A DNA stretch of 64,000 bases. It comes from Promicromonospora panici (GTDB taxonomy: Bacteria > Actinomycetota > Actinomycetes > Actinomycetales > Cellulomonadaceae). Below are positions 17,926 through 27,056 of this stretch, piece after piece (position 1 is the stretch's first letter; the number at the start of each line of letters is the position of its first letter). The notes beneath the pieces are model-generated. The model saw only the letters and a program-made list of their open reading frames with translations, searched no databases and was not told the DNA's origin. The stretch lies in NCBI RefSeq assembly GCF_900608595.1, contig NZ_UWYY01000002.1, positions 328,010 through 392,009 on the forward strand, read 5' to 3'. The position numbers and the translations under genes are program-made.

Positions 17926-19230
17926 CTACACCGCGTCCGCGAGCACCTTCCCGAGCACGTCCAGCCCCTCGCGCGCCTCGTCCGGGGTGATGACGCACGG
18001 CGGGACCACGTGCACCCGGTTGTCGGCGATGAAGGGCAGCACGCCGGCGCCGAGCAGGCTCTTCTTGATCGCCGCCATCGCTGGCCCGCCGAGCGGTTCC
18101 TTCGTCACGGGATCGGCCACGAGCTCGACCGCCCAGAAGACGCCGAGGCCGCGCACCTCCCCGACCAGCGGGTTCGCCTCCGCGATCGCGGAGAGCCCCG
18201 GGCCGAGCACCTCGGCCCCGATGCGCGCTGCGTTCTCGACGATGCCCTCGTCGGCCATGGTGTCGAGCGTGGCGACGATCGCCGCCATGGCCAGCGGGTG
18301 CCCCGAGTAGGTGAGCCCGCCGGGGAACGCCCGTTCGTCGAACGTCGCCGCGACCTCCGGCGACACGACGACCCCGCCGGCCGGCACGTACCCGGAGGTC
18401 ACGCCCTTGGCGAAGACGATGAGGTCGGGGCGCACATCGTGCTGGTCGAGCGCCAGCCAGGATCCGGTGCGGCCGAACCCGGCCATCACCTCGTCCAGGA
18501 TGAGCATGATCCCGTACCGGTCGGCGATCCGCCGCACCCCAGCGAGGTACCCGGGCGGCGGCACCAGGACGCCCGCCGTCCCGGGGACCGTCTCCAGCAG
18601 GATCGCGGCGACGGTGCCCGGGACCTCCGCCTGCACCACCCGCTCCAGGTGGTGCAGCGCCCGCTCGCACTCCTGCTCGGCGGACGACGCCCAGAACTCC
18701 GACCGGTACAGGTACGGCCCGAAGGCGTGCACGTGCCCGGTCGCGTACTCGTTCGGCACCCGCCGCGGGTCCCCGGTCGCGACGATCGCGGCGCCCGTGT
18801 TGCCGTGGTAAGAGCGGTAGAGCGACACCACCTTGTCCCGGCCCGTGTGCACGCGCGCCATGCGGATGGCGTTCTCGATGGCGTCCGCCCCGGCGTTCGT
18901 GAAGAACACCCTGGCGCCCGGGCCGAACGGCGCGCGGGCGAGCACCCGTTCGGCCGCCTCGCCCCGCACCCGCACCGCGAGCGCCGGGGACGCCGTCACC
19001 AGCTCGCCCGCCTGGCGCGCGATCGCCTCGACCACGCGCGGGTGCTGGTGCCCGATGTTCGTGTTCACCAGCATCGACGACAGGTCCAGCCACTCGTCGC
19101 CCGCGTGGTTCCACACCCGGGACCCGGAGCCGCCCGCGATCGTGAGCGCCGGCACCGCGGAGCTGGGCGACCACGGCTGGATCAGCAGGTCGCGGGCCGC
19201 GGCGAGCGCGCGGGCGTCGTCGTCGGCCAT
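17926..19230 (-). CDS. Class III PLP aminotransferase (omega-amino acid:pyruvate type)
   Basis: 434 residues. It has the class III fold with FFTNAGADAIENAIRMAR, SLYRSYHGNTG, the PLP-contacting Asp246 in LILDEVMAGFGRTG and the Schiff-base Lys275 in FAKGVTSGY. It is the last gene of the transporter operon; its ATG overlaps the binding-protein stop (TGATG). In reductive pyrimidine breakdown an aminotransferase of this class removes the amino group of beta-alanine. With the nitrilase and hydantoinase 8 kb away, that role is plausible but inferred. Confidence 0.85.
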   Translation of the reverse strand: MADDDARALAAARDLLIQPWSPSSAVPALTIAGGSGSRVWNHAGDEWLDLSSMLVNTNIGHQHPRVVEAIARQAGELVTASPALAVRVRGEAAERVLARAPFGPGARVFFTNAGADAIENAIRMARVHTGRDKVVSLYRSYHGNTGAAIVATGDPRRVPNEYATGHVHAFGPYLYRSEFWASSAEQECERALHHLERVVQAEVPGTVAAILLETVPGTAGVLVPPPGYLAGVRRIADRYGIMLILDEVMAGFGRTGSWLALDQHDVRPDLIVFAKGVTSGYVPAGGVVVSPEVAATFDERAFPGGLTYSGHPLAMAAIVATLDTMADEGIVENAARIGAEVLGPGLSAIAEANPLVGEVRGLGVFWAVELVADPVTKEPLGGPAMAAIKKSLLGAGVLPFIADNRVHVVPPCVITPDEAREGLDVLGKVLADAV

Positions 19231-21101
19231 CAGCTGCCCCCTTCGGTGAGCTGTACGTCGAGTGCCTCGAACTCCTCACCCTGGATGTCGACGCCCTCCT
19301 CCGCAAGCTCCGCGAGGGCCTGCTCCACGTACTCGTTGGTGTACGCGGTCTCGGGCGGCTCGGCCGTGATGACCGTCGCGCCGGTCTCGTTCTGGGTGCC
19401 CATGGCGATCTCGACGGTCTGGTCCCACTGGTCGGCGTTGACGGTGCCGATGCCGCTGGTGGAGGGCCAGATCAGCTTGTTCACCTCGTTGGTCTGCCAG
19501 AGCTGGTGCGAGGCGCCGAGGGTCGACCCCGCGGCGGTGACGATCCCGGCCGCCTCCTCGGGGTTGTCGCGGACGTACGCCCAGCCCTTCAGGGACGCCT
19601 TGACGAATCCGACGGTGGTGTCCGCGTACGCCTCGTCGTCGGCGAGGCGGGCGGCGTCGGCCCAGATCGCGTCCTGGAGCATGGCGGTGCCTTGGTCGTT
19701 CCAGTCGATGACCTCGAGGTCCTCGGGCTGGTACAGCTCGCCCGTCTCGGGGTCCACGGTCTCCAGGATCTGGGCGTACTCGTTGTACGTCATGGCCTGG
19801 GCCGCGTCGATGTCGCCAGCAAGGAACCCGTTCATGTCGAAGGCCTGCTGCACCAGCTCGATGTCATCCGGGGTCTGGATCCCGGCGTCCTGCATGCCGG
19901 CGAACAGCTCCCACTCGTTGCCGTAGCCCCAGGAGCCGACCTTCTTGCCCGCGAGGTCGGCGGGCTCGGAGATCCCGGCGTCCTTGAAGGCGACCTGCAG
20001 CGTGCCCGAGCGCTCGAACACCTGCGCCACGTTCGTCACCTCGGTGCCCTGCTCGATGGACCCGAGCACCTTCGGCACCCAGGAGATCGCGTAGTCGGCG
20101 TCGCCGGCGGCGAGGACGTCGATCGGCACGGTGTCGGTGCCGGCCTCCTGGATGGTGACGTCCAGGCCCTCGTCCTCGTAGTACCCCTGGTCGACGGCGG
20201 CGTAGTACCCGGCGAACTGGGCCTGCGCCACCCACTGCAGCTGCAGGGTGACGGGCGTGAGCCCGTCGGCCTCCGGTTCGGCGGACGCCCCAGCGCAGCC
20301 GGCGAGCGCGACGGCCGTGGCCAGGCCCAGTGACGTGCGCAGCACGTTCTTGCGGTGCATCGTGTTCCTCTCGATCAAAGCGGTGAGGGCATAGAAGACG
20401 AGCCCCGTGGCGACGGCGCCCAGCACGTACGCCCAGGCCAGGGCGTAGCGGCTGGAGGAGACGGCGGAGGTGATGGCCTTGCCGAGGCCGTCGACCGGCC
20501 CGCCGAAGTACTCGGCGACCAGCGCGGAGATGACGGCGAGCGAGGACGCGACCCGCAGCCCCGTGAAGAAGAAGGGCAGCGCGCCCGGCAGGGTCACGTG
20601 CCGCGTGGCTTCCCAGGGCGTCGCGGCGTACGAGCGCATCAGGTCCCGGTGCACGGGCTCGACCGTGCGCAGGCCGCGCAGCGTGTTGACGTACACGGGG
20701 ACGAACACCGCGATCGCCGCGACGACGACGCGCGTGGTCTGCGCGTCCGTGCCGAACATCGTGTAGAAGACGGGCGCCAGGCACACGATCGGCACGACGG
20801 CGGTCGCCGTGACCAGCGGGTTCGCCGCGTCGGCGACGGCTCGCCAGGACGCCGAGACCCCGGCGCCGACCAGGGCGAGAACCGTCCCGAGCACGAGGCC
20901 CAGGAGCGCGTTGGTCGCCGTCGCCAGGGCCGCGTCCGTGATGACGGCGAGGTTGGCGCCGAGCTCGGCCGCGATGTCCGACGGCGCGGGAACCACGAAC
21001 GCCTCGACGCCCAGCCCGGTCACCACCGCCTGCCAGAGCGCGACGGCCCCGACGCCGACGACGACGGGTGCGCCGAACGCGAGCCCGCGGCCCCGGATCA
21101 C
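19230..21101 (-). CDS. ABC permease fused in frame to an NMT1/THI5-like substrate-binding protein
   Basis: One open frame of 623 codons with no stop between two normally separate genes. Residues 1-247 are a BPD-type permease: hydrophobic helices and the EAA-like loop [20 protein letters not shown]. Residues 248-623 start [22 protein letters not shown], a complete lipoprotein signal, followed by an NMT1/THI5-like domain ([24 protein letters not shown]). An ATG at 20360 has GAGAGG six bases upstream, so a free lipoprotein of 376 residues can also be made. The ORF start GTG 21101 overlaps the ATPase stop (GTGA). Substrate by context: a pyrimidine or hydantoin-like compound (inference). Confidence 0.85.
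   Translation of the reverse strand: MIRGRGLAFGAPVVVGVGAVALWQAVVTGLGVEAFVVPAPSDIAAELGANLAVITDAALATATNALLGLVLGTVLALVGAGVSASWRAVADAANPLVTATAVVPIVCLAPVFYTMFGTDAQTTRVVVAAIAVFVPVYVNTLRGLRTVEPVHRDLMRSYAATPWEATRHVTLPGALPFFFTGLRVASSLAVISALVAEYFGGPVDGLGKAITSAVSSSRYALAWAYVLGAVATGLVFYALTALIERNTMHRKNVLRTSLGLATAVALAGCAGASAEPEADGLTPVTLQLQWVAQAQFAGYYAAVDQGYYEDEGLDVTIQEAGTDTVPIDVLAAGDADYAISWVPKVLGSIEQGTEVTNVAQVFERSGTLQVAFKDAGISEPADLAGKKVGSWGYGNEWELFAGMQDAGIQTPDDIELVQQAFDMNGFLAGDIDAAQAMTYNEYAQILETVDPETGELYQPEDLEVIDWNDQGTAMLQDAIWADAARLADDEAYADTTVGFVKASLKGWAYVRDNPEEAAGIVTAAGSTLGASHQLWQTNEVNKLIWPSTSGIGTVNADQWDQTVEIAMGTQNETGATVITAEPPETAYTNEYVEQALAELAEEGVDIQGEEFEALDVQLTEGGS
20361..20372 (-). promoter_or_regulatory. 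Internal ribosome-binding site for the binding-protein part
   Basis: On the minus strand GAGAGG is followed by six bases and the ATG at 20360, inside the fused frame. The spacing is ideal. It suggests that the binding protein is, or recently was, translated as a separate lipoprotein. Confidence 0.7.
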
Positions 21102-21907
21102 GAGGGCACCCGGTCGGGCGCGGTGTCGCCCGAGTGCAGCGCCTCACGCACGGCCGAGACGCGCTCGAAGTACGCCGGGTCCTCGCGCAGCTCGATGCCG
21201 CGCGCCGCCCGGTCGGCCGGGCCGCCGAGCGGGACGTCGAGGGTCGCCACCACGCGGCCGGGCCGGGGCGACATGACCACCACACGGTCCGACAGGTACA
21301 CGGCCTCCGCAATCGAGTGCGTCACGAAGACCACCGCCGCGCCCGTACTCGCCCGGATCCGCAGCAGCTCGTCCTGCAGCCGCTCGCGCGTCATCTCGTC
21401 GAGCGCGCCGAACGGCTCGTCCATCAGCAGCAGCCGCGGGCTACGGGCCAGCGCCCGCGCGATCGCCACCCGCTGCTGCATCCCGCCCGAGAGCTGGTCC
21501 GGCCGGTGGTCGGCGAAGTCCGCGAGCCCGACCAGCGCGAGCAGCTCAGCGGCCCGCGCGGCACGCTCCGCCCTGCCGGCCCTGCCGCGCAGCTGCAGCG
21601 GCAGCTCCACGTTGGCCCGCACCGAGCGCCACGGCAGCAGGCCGGCCTGCTGGAACGCGATCCCGTAGTCCTGGTCCTCGCGCGCCCGGTCCGCCGGCTT
21701 GCCGAACACCGTCACGCTGCCCGACGTCGGGGCGTCCAGGTCCGCGATCAGCCGCAGCAGCGTCGACTTGCCGCAGCCCGACGGGCCGATCAGCGACACC
21801 AGCTCGCCCTCGCCGACCGTGAGGTCGACGTCGGCCAGGGCCACCGTCCCGGCGCCGGAACCACCGTCGAACACCCGGCCCGCACCGGACACCACCACTG
21901 CCGTCAT
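21098..21907 (-). CDS. ABC transporter ATP-binding protein (nitrate/sulfonate/taurine/pyrimidine type)
   Basis: 269 residues. Walker A is GPSGCGKST (41-49), the Q-loop is [11 protein letters not shown], the signature LSGGMQQR, Walker [14 protein letters not shown], and the H-loop FVTHSIAEA. It powers import through the two permeases beside it. Start ATG 21907 overlaps the upstream permease stop by four bases (ATGA), and the stop overlaps the next permease (GTGA). Confidence 0.93.
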   Translation of the reverse strand: MTAVVVSGAGRVFDGGSGAGTVALADVDLTVGEGELVSLIGPSGCGKSTLLRLIADLDAPTSGSVTVFGKPADRAREDQDYGIAFQQAGLLPWRSVRANVELPLQLRGRAGRAERAARAAELLALVGLADFADHRPDQLSGGMQQRVAIARALARSPRLLLMDEPFGALDEMTRERLQDELLRIRASTGAAVVFVTHSIAEAVYLSDRVVVMSPRPGRVVATLDVPLGGPADRAARGIELREDPAYFERVSAVREALHSGDTAPDRVPS

Positions 21908-22806
21908 GCTGTCTCCTCCACGCGGTACCGGCGCAGGCCCAGGGCGACCAGCGCCACCAGGCCCGTCGCCGCGAGTCCTACGAGCACGGCGCCTGCGATG
22001 GGCGACCACTGCTTGGCCGGGTCCGCGCTCGCGGAGGCGCCGAACTCGACGATCATCCGGCCGAGCCCGCCGCGCAGGCCCGTGGACACCTCCGCCACTA
22101 CCGTCCCGACCACCGCGTTCGCGGCGGCCAGGCGCAGCGCGGGCAGCAGGTACGGGACGGACGACGGCGCCCGCAGCCGCCAGAACGTCGTCCACCAGCC
22201 GACGCCGTAGGCGCGGAACAGGTCGAGCCGGACGCCGTCGGCGGCGGCGTCCGGCGACGTGAACCCGCGCAGCGCCCCGACCGACACCGGGAAGAACGCC
22301 AGGTACGACGCGATCACGGCCACCGACATCCAGTCCTGCCAGTCGAACGTGCCGATCTCGAGCTGCGCGCCCCACCGCTTGACCAGGGGTGCGATGGCGA
22401 TCAGGGGCACCGTCTGGCTGAGCACCACCCAGGGCAGCAGCCCCGCCCGGGCGGGCACGAACCGGGCCATGAGCACCGCCACGAGCAGGCCGAACACCAC
22501 TCCGGTCACCCAGCCGACGGCCGAGACGCCGAGCGTGAATCCCGCGCCCTGCAGGGTCGCGAGCCACAGTGGCGGGGAGTCTGGCGCGGAGGTCAGGGGC
22601 TCCGCCGCGCGGGCCGCCATGTCCCACAGGTGCGGCATGGCGACGTCGCTGGTTCGGGGCAGCACCCGAACCTCGCCGAGCACCCAGCCGTCGTCGGGCA
22701 CCAGGGCCTTGTACGCCTCCCAGGCGGCCGCTAGGGCAAGGACCCCCGCGGCACCGGCCAGCGCTGGTCCGATCCGCTTGCCGGACCGCTGCCACCGCCG
22801 GCTCAC
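21904..22806 (-). CDS. ABC transporter permease
   Basis: 300 residues starting at GTG 22806, which overlaps the stop of the preceding 26-codon mini-ORF. About six hydrophobic helices and the cytoplasmic coupling loop (YGVGWWTTFWRLRAPSSVPYLLPALRLAAANAVVG) mark a BPD-family permease. An extra N-terminal helix (IGPALAGAAGVLALAAAWEAYKALV) and a long outer loop are present. It pairs with the second, fused permease to form a heterodimeric channel. Confidence 0.88.
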   Translation of the reverse strand: MSRRWQRSGKRIGPALAGAAGVLALAAAWEAYKALVPDDGWVLGEVRVLPRTSDVAMPHLWDMAARAAEPLTSAPDSPPLWLATLQGAGFTLGVSAVGWVTGVVFGLLVAVLMARFVPARAGLLPWVVLSQTVPLIAIAPLVKRWGAQLEIGTFDWQDWMSVAVIASYLAFFPVSVGALRGFTSPDAAADGVRLDLFRAYGVGWWTTFWRLRAPSSVPYLLPALRLAAANAVVGTVVAEVSTGLRGGLGRMIVEFGASASADPAKQWSPIAGAVLVGLAATGLVALVALGLRRYRVEETA

Positions 22807-22883
22807 CCGGCGGCTCCCCGCAGGGCCGAGATGATGGTGCTGGTCCAGCGGGCCTGCTCGAACGCAACTCGGATGGTGCTCAA
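22803..22883 (-). CDS. 26-codon mini-ORF: duplicated 5' end of the nitrilase gene, coupled to the permease
   Basis: Starts TTG 22883 after AAGGGAG. The first 14 codons give STIRVAFEQARWT, nearly identical to STVRVAFTQARWT at the start of the nitrilase gene at 29420. It then diverges (STIISALRGAAG), and its TGA overlaps the GTG of the permease (GTGA). It probably serves as a translated leader that hands ribosomes to the permease. It is a remnant of gene duplication, not an enzyme. Confidence 0.65.
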   Translation of the reverse strand: MSTIRVAFEQARWTSTIISALRGAAG

Positions 22884-22985
22884 CTCAACTCCCTTGCCTC
22901 AGCAAGAGGCCAGCAAAGTCGTCACCTGTTTCGTCTGCAGGCTCTGCCCGTTTCCAGGAGGTCACACTTGTTCCGGGACACGGCG
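22884..22985 (-). ncRNA. Structured leader RNA, copy B (transporter operon)
   Basis: About three quarters identical by eye to the leader at 29421-29520. It has a conserved core (GGAAACG, CGAAACAGG, CTTTGCTGG) and ends in AAGGGAG before the mini-ORF. A possible outer stem is GGGCAG (22944-22949) with CTGGCC (22908-22913). A hairpin CCTC-TTGCT-GAGG lies just before the ribosome site. Compared with copy A, one outer pair changes A-U to G-C and one hairpin pair changes G-C to C-G, as expected for a folded RNA. A metabolite-sensing riboswitch is the main hypothesis; no known class is recognised. Confidence 0.55.
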
Positions 22986-23018
22986 GCAGTTGTCCCGCCT
23001 GGCTCGGCAGGCCGGTCC

Positions 23019-23594
23019 CTACGTAGGCCTGCGCGCCTCCAGCCGCTGTATGAGACCGAACCACAATCGCTCTTGCCGGTACGGCACGAAGCCGGCGTCG
23101 AACAGGAGGGTCGCCGGCCGCCCATGGAGGATCCAGCGCCATTGGGCGTGGTCGAGAAGCAGCAGCCGACCCTGCGGACGAAGGACCCGGTTCATCTCGG
23201 CAAGGACCGCTCCGCGATCGCGAAACTCGCACATGGCAAGCGTGCAGACCACCGTGTCGAAGCTCCCCGTCGGGAACGGCAGATGTGCGGCGTCCGCCCG
23301 CACCAGCGACACCTGGCGACTGACCTCCGCACGTTCGCGAGCGATCGAGAGCAGCTCCTGGTCGAGGTCGAGCGCGGTCAGGGCAACGTCGTCGGGGTAG
23401 TGGCGCAGGTTGAGGCCGGTGCCCACGGCGACCTCGAGCGCCCTGCCTGTCGCTCGGGAGCAGATCCACTGCCGGCTGTTCCTGAGGATCAGGCGCTCGG
23501 GTGGCAGCCCGGCCCGCACATCGCACCGGCGATGCTTGCCGGTCGCCGACCGCGGGCGACCTGGCCAATGCCTTCCGCTCCTTGGGCCTGGCAT
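23019..23594 (-). pseudogene. Shortened class I methyltransferase, probably decayed
   Basis: Encodes a UbiE-like core: LILRNSRQWICSRATGRALEVAVGTGLNLRHYP (motif I), LTALDLDQELLSIARERA, LPFPTGSFDTVVCTLAMCEFRDR, EMNRVLRPQGRLLLLDHA. Two parts of normal family members are missing. The N-terminal helix around FWDxxAxxYD is absent, as is the segment between the LLLLDH strand and the AGF strand, where the text jumps from LLLLDHAQWRWILHGRPA to DAGFVPYRQERLWFGLIQRLEARRP. The frame is intact, so a small product may still be made. The start is uncertain; ATG 23594 is a guess. Confidence 0.55.
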
Positions 23595-23631
23595 GTCTGC
23601 TCCTGGTCTCGCCCGTGACTCGGCGCGCCGG

Positions 23632-24300
23632 TCAGGTCGCCTGCGGCGCAGGCTGCCGCGCAGGGACAGCAGCTGCCCGTTGCTTCCACATGCTGCCCGC
23701 CAACGGCAGCAGGGCCACGAGTCCGGCGACACCCTGCACGTAGAACTGGACCGCGGACAGCGGGACCAAACGAGACAGCGCCATGACGCCCAACGCCACC
23801 ATGACGAGGCTTGTCACCCCAGGGCTCAGCAAGCCGCTGCGACGCACGCCGAGAGCAAAACCGAACATCCCGACGGCGAAGGTAACCCCGGCCGCTACCA
23901 GCAGCGGGGCGAACCAGGGAAGCAGCGCCTCCTGGGCCGCCTCGACGTCGCCACCCGCCTCGACCGCTGCGAGCGGCGCGAACTCCAACCCCGGCAGCAT
24001 TGCGTAGAGCGTGCACCCGATGACCACGAAGGGCAGCGCCGCGGCGCTCCAGCGGTCTTCGCCCGCCTCATGGAGGTGAGCCCGGACCGCGAGAAAGGCA
24101 AGGGCGAGCACACCGGACGCAACGCCCGTCGCCAGGTGCACAGCACCCCAGCGGGTCGGGTCGGACTCGACCGCATGGGCGATTGCCTCGAGGTTGGGCA
24201 GACGGCCTGCCAGGTACGGGTGGTAGCTGAGGACGGCGAGCCAGATCACTGGTGCGATCACCACCACACCTGCACGAAGTGAGCTTCTGGTGGTAGACAT
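23632..24300 (-). CDS. Multi-pass membrane protein of unknown function
   Basis: 222 residues with about six hydrophobic helices (AGVVVIAPVIWLAVLSYHPYLA, VHLATGVASGVLALAFLAVRA, LPFVVIGCTLYAMLPGL, LLVAAGVTFAVGMFGFALGV, LVMVALGVMALSRLVPL, GVAGLVALLPLAG). Not recognised; there are no clear enzymatic motifs. It lies 63 bases downstream of the HD-GYP/LuxR gene on the same strand and may be co-transcribed with it. An overlapping start of the methyltransferase remnant lies at its 3' end. Confidence 0.7.
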   Translation of the reverse strand: MSTTRSSLRAGVVVIAPVIWLAVLSYHPYLAGRLPNLEAIAHAVESDPTRWGAVHLATGVASGVLALAFLAVRAHLHEAGEDRWSAAALPFVVIGCTLYAMLPGLEFAPLAAVEAGGDVEAAQEALLPWFAPLLVAAGVTFAVGMFGFALGVRRSGLLSPGVTSLVMVALGVMALSRLVPLSAVQFYVQGVAGLVALLPLAGSMWKQRAAAVPARQPAPQAT

Positions 24301-24363
24301 CGCGTGCCTCCTTGCCGGTCAGGGAGTGAGCGCCGCGCGGTGCGCGGTCAGGTGCCTTCGACG

Positions 24364-25980
24364 CTAGGACCGATCACCGGCGCGTTCTATCGGGAGTTCT
24401 CCCCATACCGCCAGACCGTGCTGCATGGCGAACAGCGCGGCTCCCGCACGAGTGGAGACGCCCATCTTCCGGTACGCGTTCTGGATATGGCTGTCGGCGG
24501 TCTTGGCCGAGATCCCCAGAGCGCGGGCGACCTGCTTGGTCTGCAGGCCTCGGGCGAGCAGAACCACCACCTCGCTCTCCCGATCGGTCAGACCGGCCGG
24601 GCGCCGGACGCGCGGAACGCGCTGGCCGGCCGCCGCGAGTACGGCGACCACCGCGTCTGCATCGAGGCGGCCGGCGCGGACCTCCTCGCCAAGCTTCCCC
24701 GCGGCCCGGGCCGGCGAGAGCGTGTCTCGGTGGGGACGCGGCTCAGTCATGGTGTGGTAGGCGTCGGCGGCCGCGAGCACACGCGCGGGCGTGGCGAGTG
24801 CCGCCGCCTTGGTTCCCCGGTGGTAACCGGAGCCGTCAAGGCGTTCGTGGTGGAACGCCGCGATCGGGGCGAGTGCCGCCAGGAACGGCGATCGGCTCAG
24901 GACGCGCTCGGTGTAGTACGCGTGCAGCCTGACCCGCTCCCAGTCATCCGGCGAGAGCGGTCCGCGGTCCTGCCAGATGCGGACCGGCACGGCGACCCGC
25001 CCCACGTCGTGGACGAGCGCTCCACGACGCAGATCGAGGGTCTGGGCGGCGTCGAGCCCACAACGCCGGCCGGCATCAGCAGCCAGCCCGGCTACGTCGG
25101 CCGAGTGACCGACGAAGTACGGGGAGACCAGGTCGGCGAAGTCACCTATCGCTCCGAGGGCCTGGTCAATGGCCTCGCCCTTGAGCATGAGGTTCGGCGG
25201 GGGCTCAGCTGCCAGAGTTTCCGGCCACGCGGAGTCGCGCGGATCAAACGCCAGGATCTCCGCCGCATGCTCCGCGAACGGCTCCGCGACGTCCGGGTCG
25301 AACGCACCACCGGCACGGCCGTGCACCACTCGGGCGGCGAATTCGTCACCTCCCAGCATGCGTTGGAAGGCGGCGTCCCGGGCGACGTGAGCTATGCGCA
25401 TGGGCAGGGGGATCGCCTCACCCTTGGTGTGCGCGGGCCAACCCCTTCCGTCCCATCGGTCACTCGCATGGGCGAACAGGGCAGAGACCGCGGAGGGAAG
25501 CCCCAGTCGGACGGTGAGCATCTGCGCGACGTCGCAGTCGGTGACCACGATGTCGCCGAACTCTCGGGCCAGTGCAGGCATCCCCCGCGCGAGCTGCAGA
25601 GCACGCACCATCAGCGGTTGTCCCGGTGGCGCGACGGCGCGGCTCATTCCCGCCATCATCTGCGCCGGGGACCCGAACCTGAACGGAACGCCGTACTTTG
25701 TCAACGCGTTGTCGACGGCGAAGACCTCCGACGCCGTCTTCGCGCTGGCGGTGCAACCGACGTAGAACAGCAACGAGGTGTAGTAGGCCTGGGCCTGCGT
25801 GCCCCGGTCCACGCCCAGGATGTCACCGAGCCGCGTGGCGATGAGCGCGCTGTGCAGACCGTGCTCGAGCGGCACACCGGTGCCCAGGTCCGTCGCGAGC
25901 GACAGCGCCGCGACAACCTCAGCCGTGCGTACCTCGTCATCGCGGACGGACTCGTCCTGCGGCGATCGGTCGGACACCAT
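24364..25980 (-). CDS. HD/HD-GYP domain protein with C-terminal LuxR DNA-binding domain
   Basis: 538 residues from ATG 25980. The N-terminal half has an HD-like helical region (GVPLEHGLHSALIATRLGD, YTSLLFYVGCTASAKTAS). A second HD-GYP-type segment reads LRRGALVHDVGRVAVPVRIWQ ... HAYYTERVL ... AFHHERLDGSGYHRG ... AADAYHTMTEPRPHR, with metal-binding His/Asp residues in place. The last 65 residues are a LuxR helix-turn-helix (LTDRESEVVVLLARGLQTKQVARALGISAKTADSHIQNAYRKMGV). It is probably a transcription regulator whose output depends on a nucleotide or metabolite handled by the HD part; cyclic-di-GMP turnover is possible, not shown. Confidence 0.85.
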   Translation of the reverse strand: MVSDRSPQDESVRDDEVRTAEVVAALSLATDLGTGVPLEHGLHSALIATRLGDILGVDRGTQAQAYYTSLLFYVGCTASAKTASEVFAVDNALTKYGVPFRFGSPAQMMAGMSRAVAPPGQPLMVRALQLARGMPALAREFGDIVVTDCDVAQMLTVRLGLPSAVSALFAHASDRWDGRGWPAHTKGEAIPLPMRIAHVARDAAFQRMLGGDEFAARVVHGRAGGAFDPDVAEPFAEHAAEILAFDPRDSAWPETLAAEPPPNLMLKGEAIDQALGAIGDFADLVSPYFVGHSADVAGLAADAGRRCGLDAAQTLDLRRGALVHDVGRVAVPVRIWQDRGPLSPDDWERVRLHAYYTERVLSRSPFLAALAPIAAFHHERLDGSGYHRGTKAAALATPARVLAAADAYHTMTEPRPHRDTLSPARAAGKLGEEVRAGRLDADAVVAVLAAAGQRVPRVRRPAGLTDRESEVVVLLARGLQTKQVARALGISAKTADSHIQNAYRKMGVSTRAGAALFAMQHGLAVWGELPIERAGDRS

Positions 25981-26019
25981 TCCACGATACGCGTGGGCCT
26001 CCACCGCGCTCGCGGGCTG

Positions 26020-27048
26020 TCACGCGGAATGGCCCTGGTCGCGAGCGCCCTGCAGAGCAGGGATGATCGTCTCGCCGTAGGCCCGCAAGGTCTCCTCCTG
26101 GGCGTCGTGCTGCAGGTAGATCGCGAACTGGTCGCAGCCGAGCGCCTGGAGCTCCTTGAGCCGGGCGATGTGCTCGTCCGGGGTGCCCACCAGACAGAAC
26201 CGGTCGACGACGTCGTCGGGCACGAACTCCGTGTGGCTGTTGCCGGCGCGGCCGTGCTCGGCGTAGTCGTAGCCCTTGCGGCCCTCGATGTAGTCCGTGA
26301 GCGCGGCCGGTACCGGGCCGGTCGAGCCGGCCCCGTACCGCGCCACGATCTCCGCGACGTGGTTGCCGACCATGCCGCCGAACCAGCGCACCTGGTCGCG
26401 CATGTGGGGCCGGTCCTCGCCCACGTAGGCGGGCGCGGCCACGCAGAACTTCAGCGCCTCCGGGTCCCGGCCCGCGACCTCCGCCGCCTCGCGGACGGCG
26501 CCGATCATCCACGCCGCGATGTCCGGGTCGGCGAGCTGCAGGATGTACCCGTCGCCCACCTCGCCCGCCAGGGCGAGCGCCCTCGGCCCGTAGGCCGCGA
26601 CCCACACGTCCAGCTCGGAGCCGTGCGACCACGCGAACCGCACGGGGCTGCCGTTGACGTCGGCCTCGCGCGAGTTGCCGAGGTCCTTGATCACCGTGAC
26701 CGACTCCCGCAGGGTCGCCAGGCTGGCCGGACGCCCGTGCAGCGTGCGCACCGCGGAGTCACCGCGGCCGATGCCGCAGATCGTCCGGTTGCCGTACGTG
26801 TCGTTGAGCGTGGCGAACATCGAGGCCAGGACCGTCGAGTCCCGCGTCGCCGGGTTGGTCACCATCGGCCCCACGATCACCCGCTCGGTGGCCGCCAGGA
26901 CCGCCGGGTAGACCACGAACGGCTCCTGCCACAGCAGGTGCGAGTCGAACGTCCACACGTAGTCGAAGCCCTGGTCCTCCGCCTGGCGGGCGAGCTCCAC
27001 CACCCGGGTGGCGGGCGGGTCGTTCTGCAGCACTATCCCGAAATCCAT
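26020..27048 (-). CDS. LLM-class (luciferase-like) oxidoreductase, probably F420-dependent, CPS_4043 type
   Basis: 342 residues from ATG 27048, eight bases behind the hydantoinase stop. Luciferase-like TIM-barrel features: MDFGIVLQNDPPATRVVELARQAEDQGFDYVWTFDSH, TERVIVGPMVTNPATRDSTVLASMFATLNDTYGNRTICGIGRGDSA. The pattern fits the TIGR03842 group, which is usually encoded next to dihydropyrimidinase and NMT1-like ABC genes. The reaction is unknown; reduction or oxidation of a pyrimidine or hydantoin ring by F420 or flavin is an inference from context. Confidence 0.8.
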   Translation of the reverse strand: MDFGIVLQNDPPATRVVELARQAEDQGFDYVWTFDSHLLWQEPFVVYPAVLAATERVIVGPMVTNPATRDSTVLASMFATLNDTYGNRTICGIGRGDSAVRTLHGRPASLATLRESVTVIKDLGNSREADVNGSPVRFAWSHGSELDVWVAAYGPRALALAGEVGDGYILQLADPDIAAWMIGAVREAAEVAGRDPEALKFCVAAPAYVGEDRPHMRDQVRWFGGMVGNHVAEIVARYGAGSTGPVPAALTDYIEGRKGYDYAEHGRAGNSHTEFVPDDVVDRFCLVGTPDEHIARLKELQALGCDQFAIYLQHDAQEETLRAYGETIIPALQGARDQGHSA

Positions 27049-27056
27049 GTCGCTCC

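Noticed and set aside
16564..19926. A 1120-codon plus-strand open frame
   Set aside because: It runs antisense through the dehydrogenase, DUF6480 and aminotransferase genes, all well supported on the minus strand.
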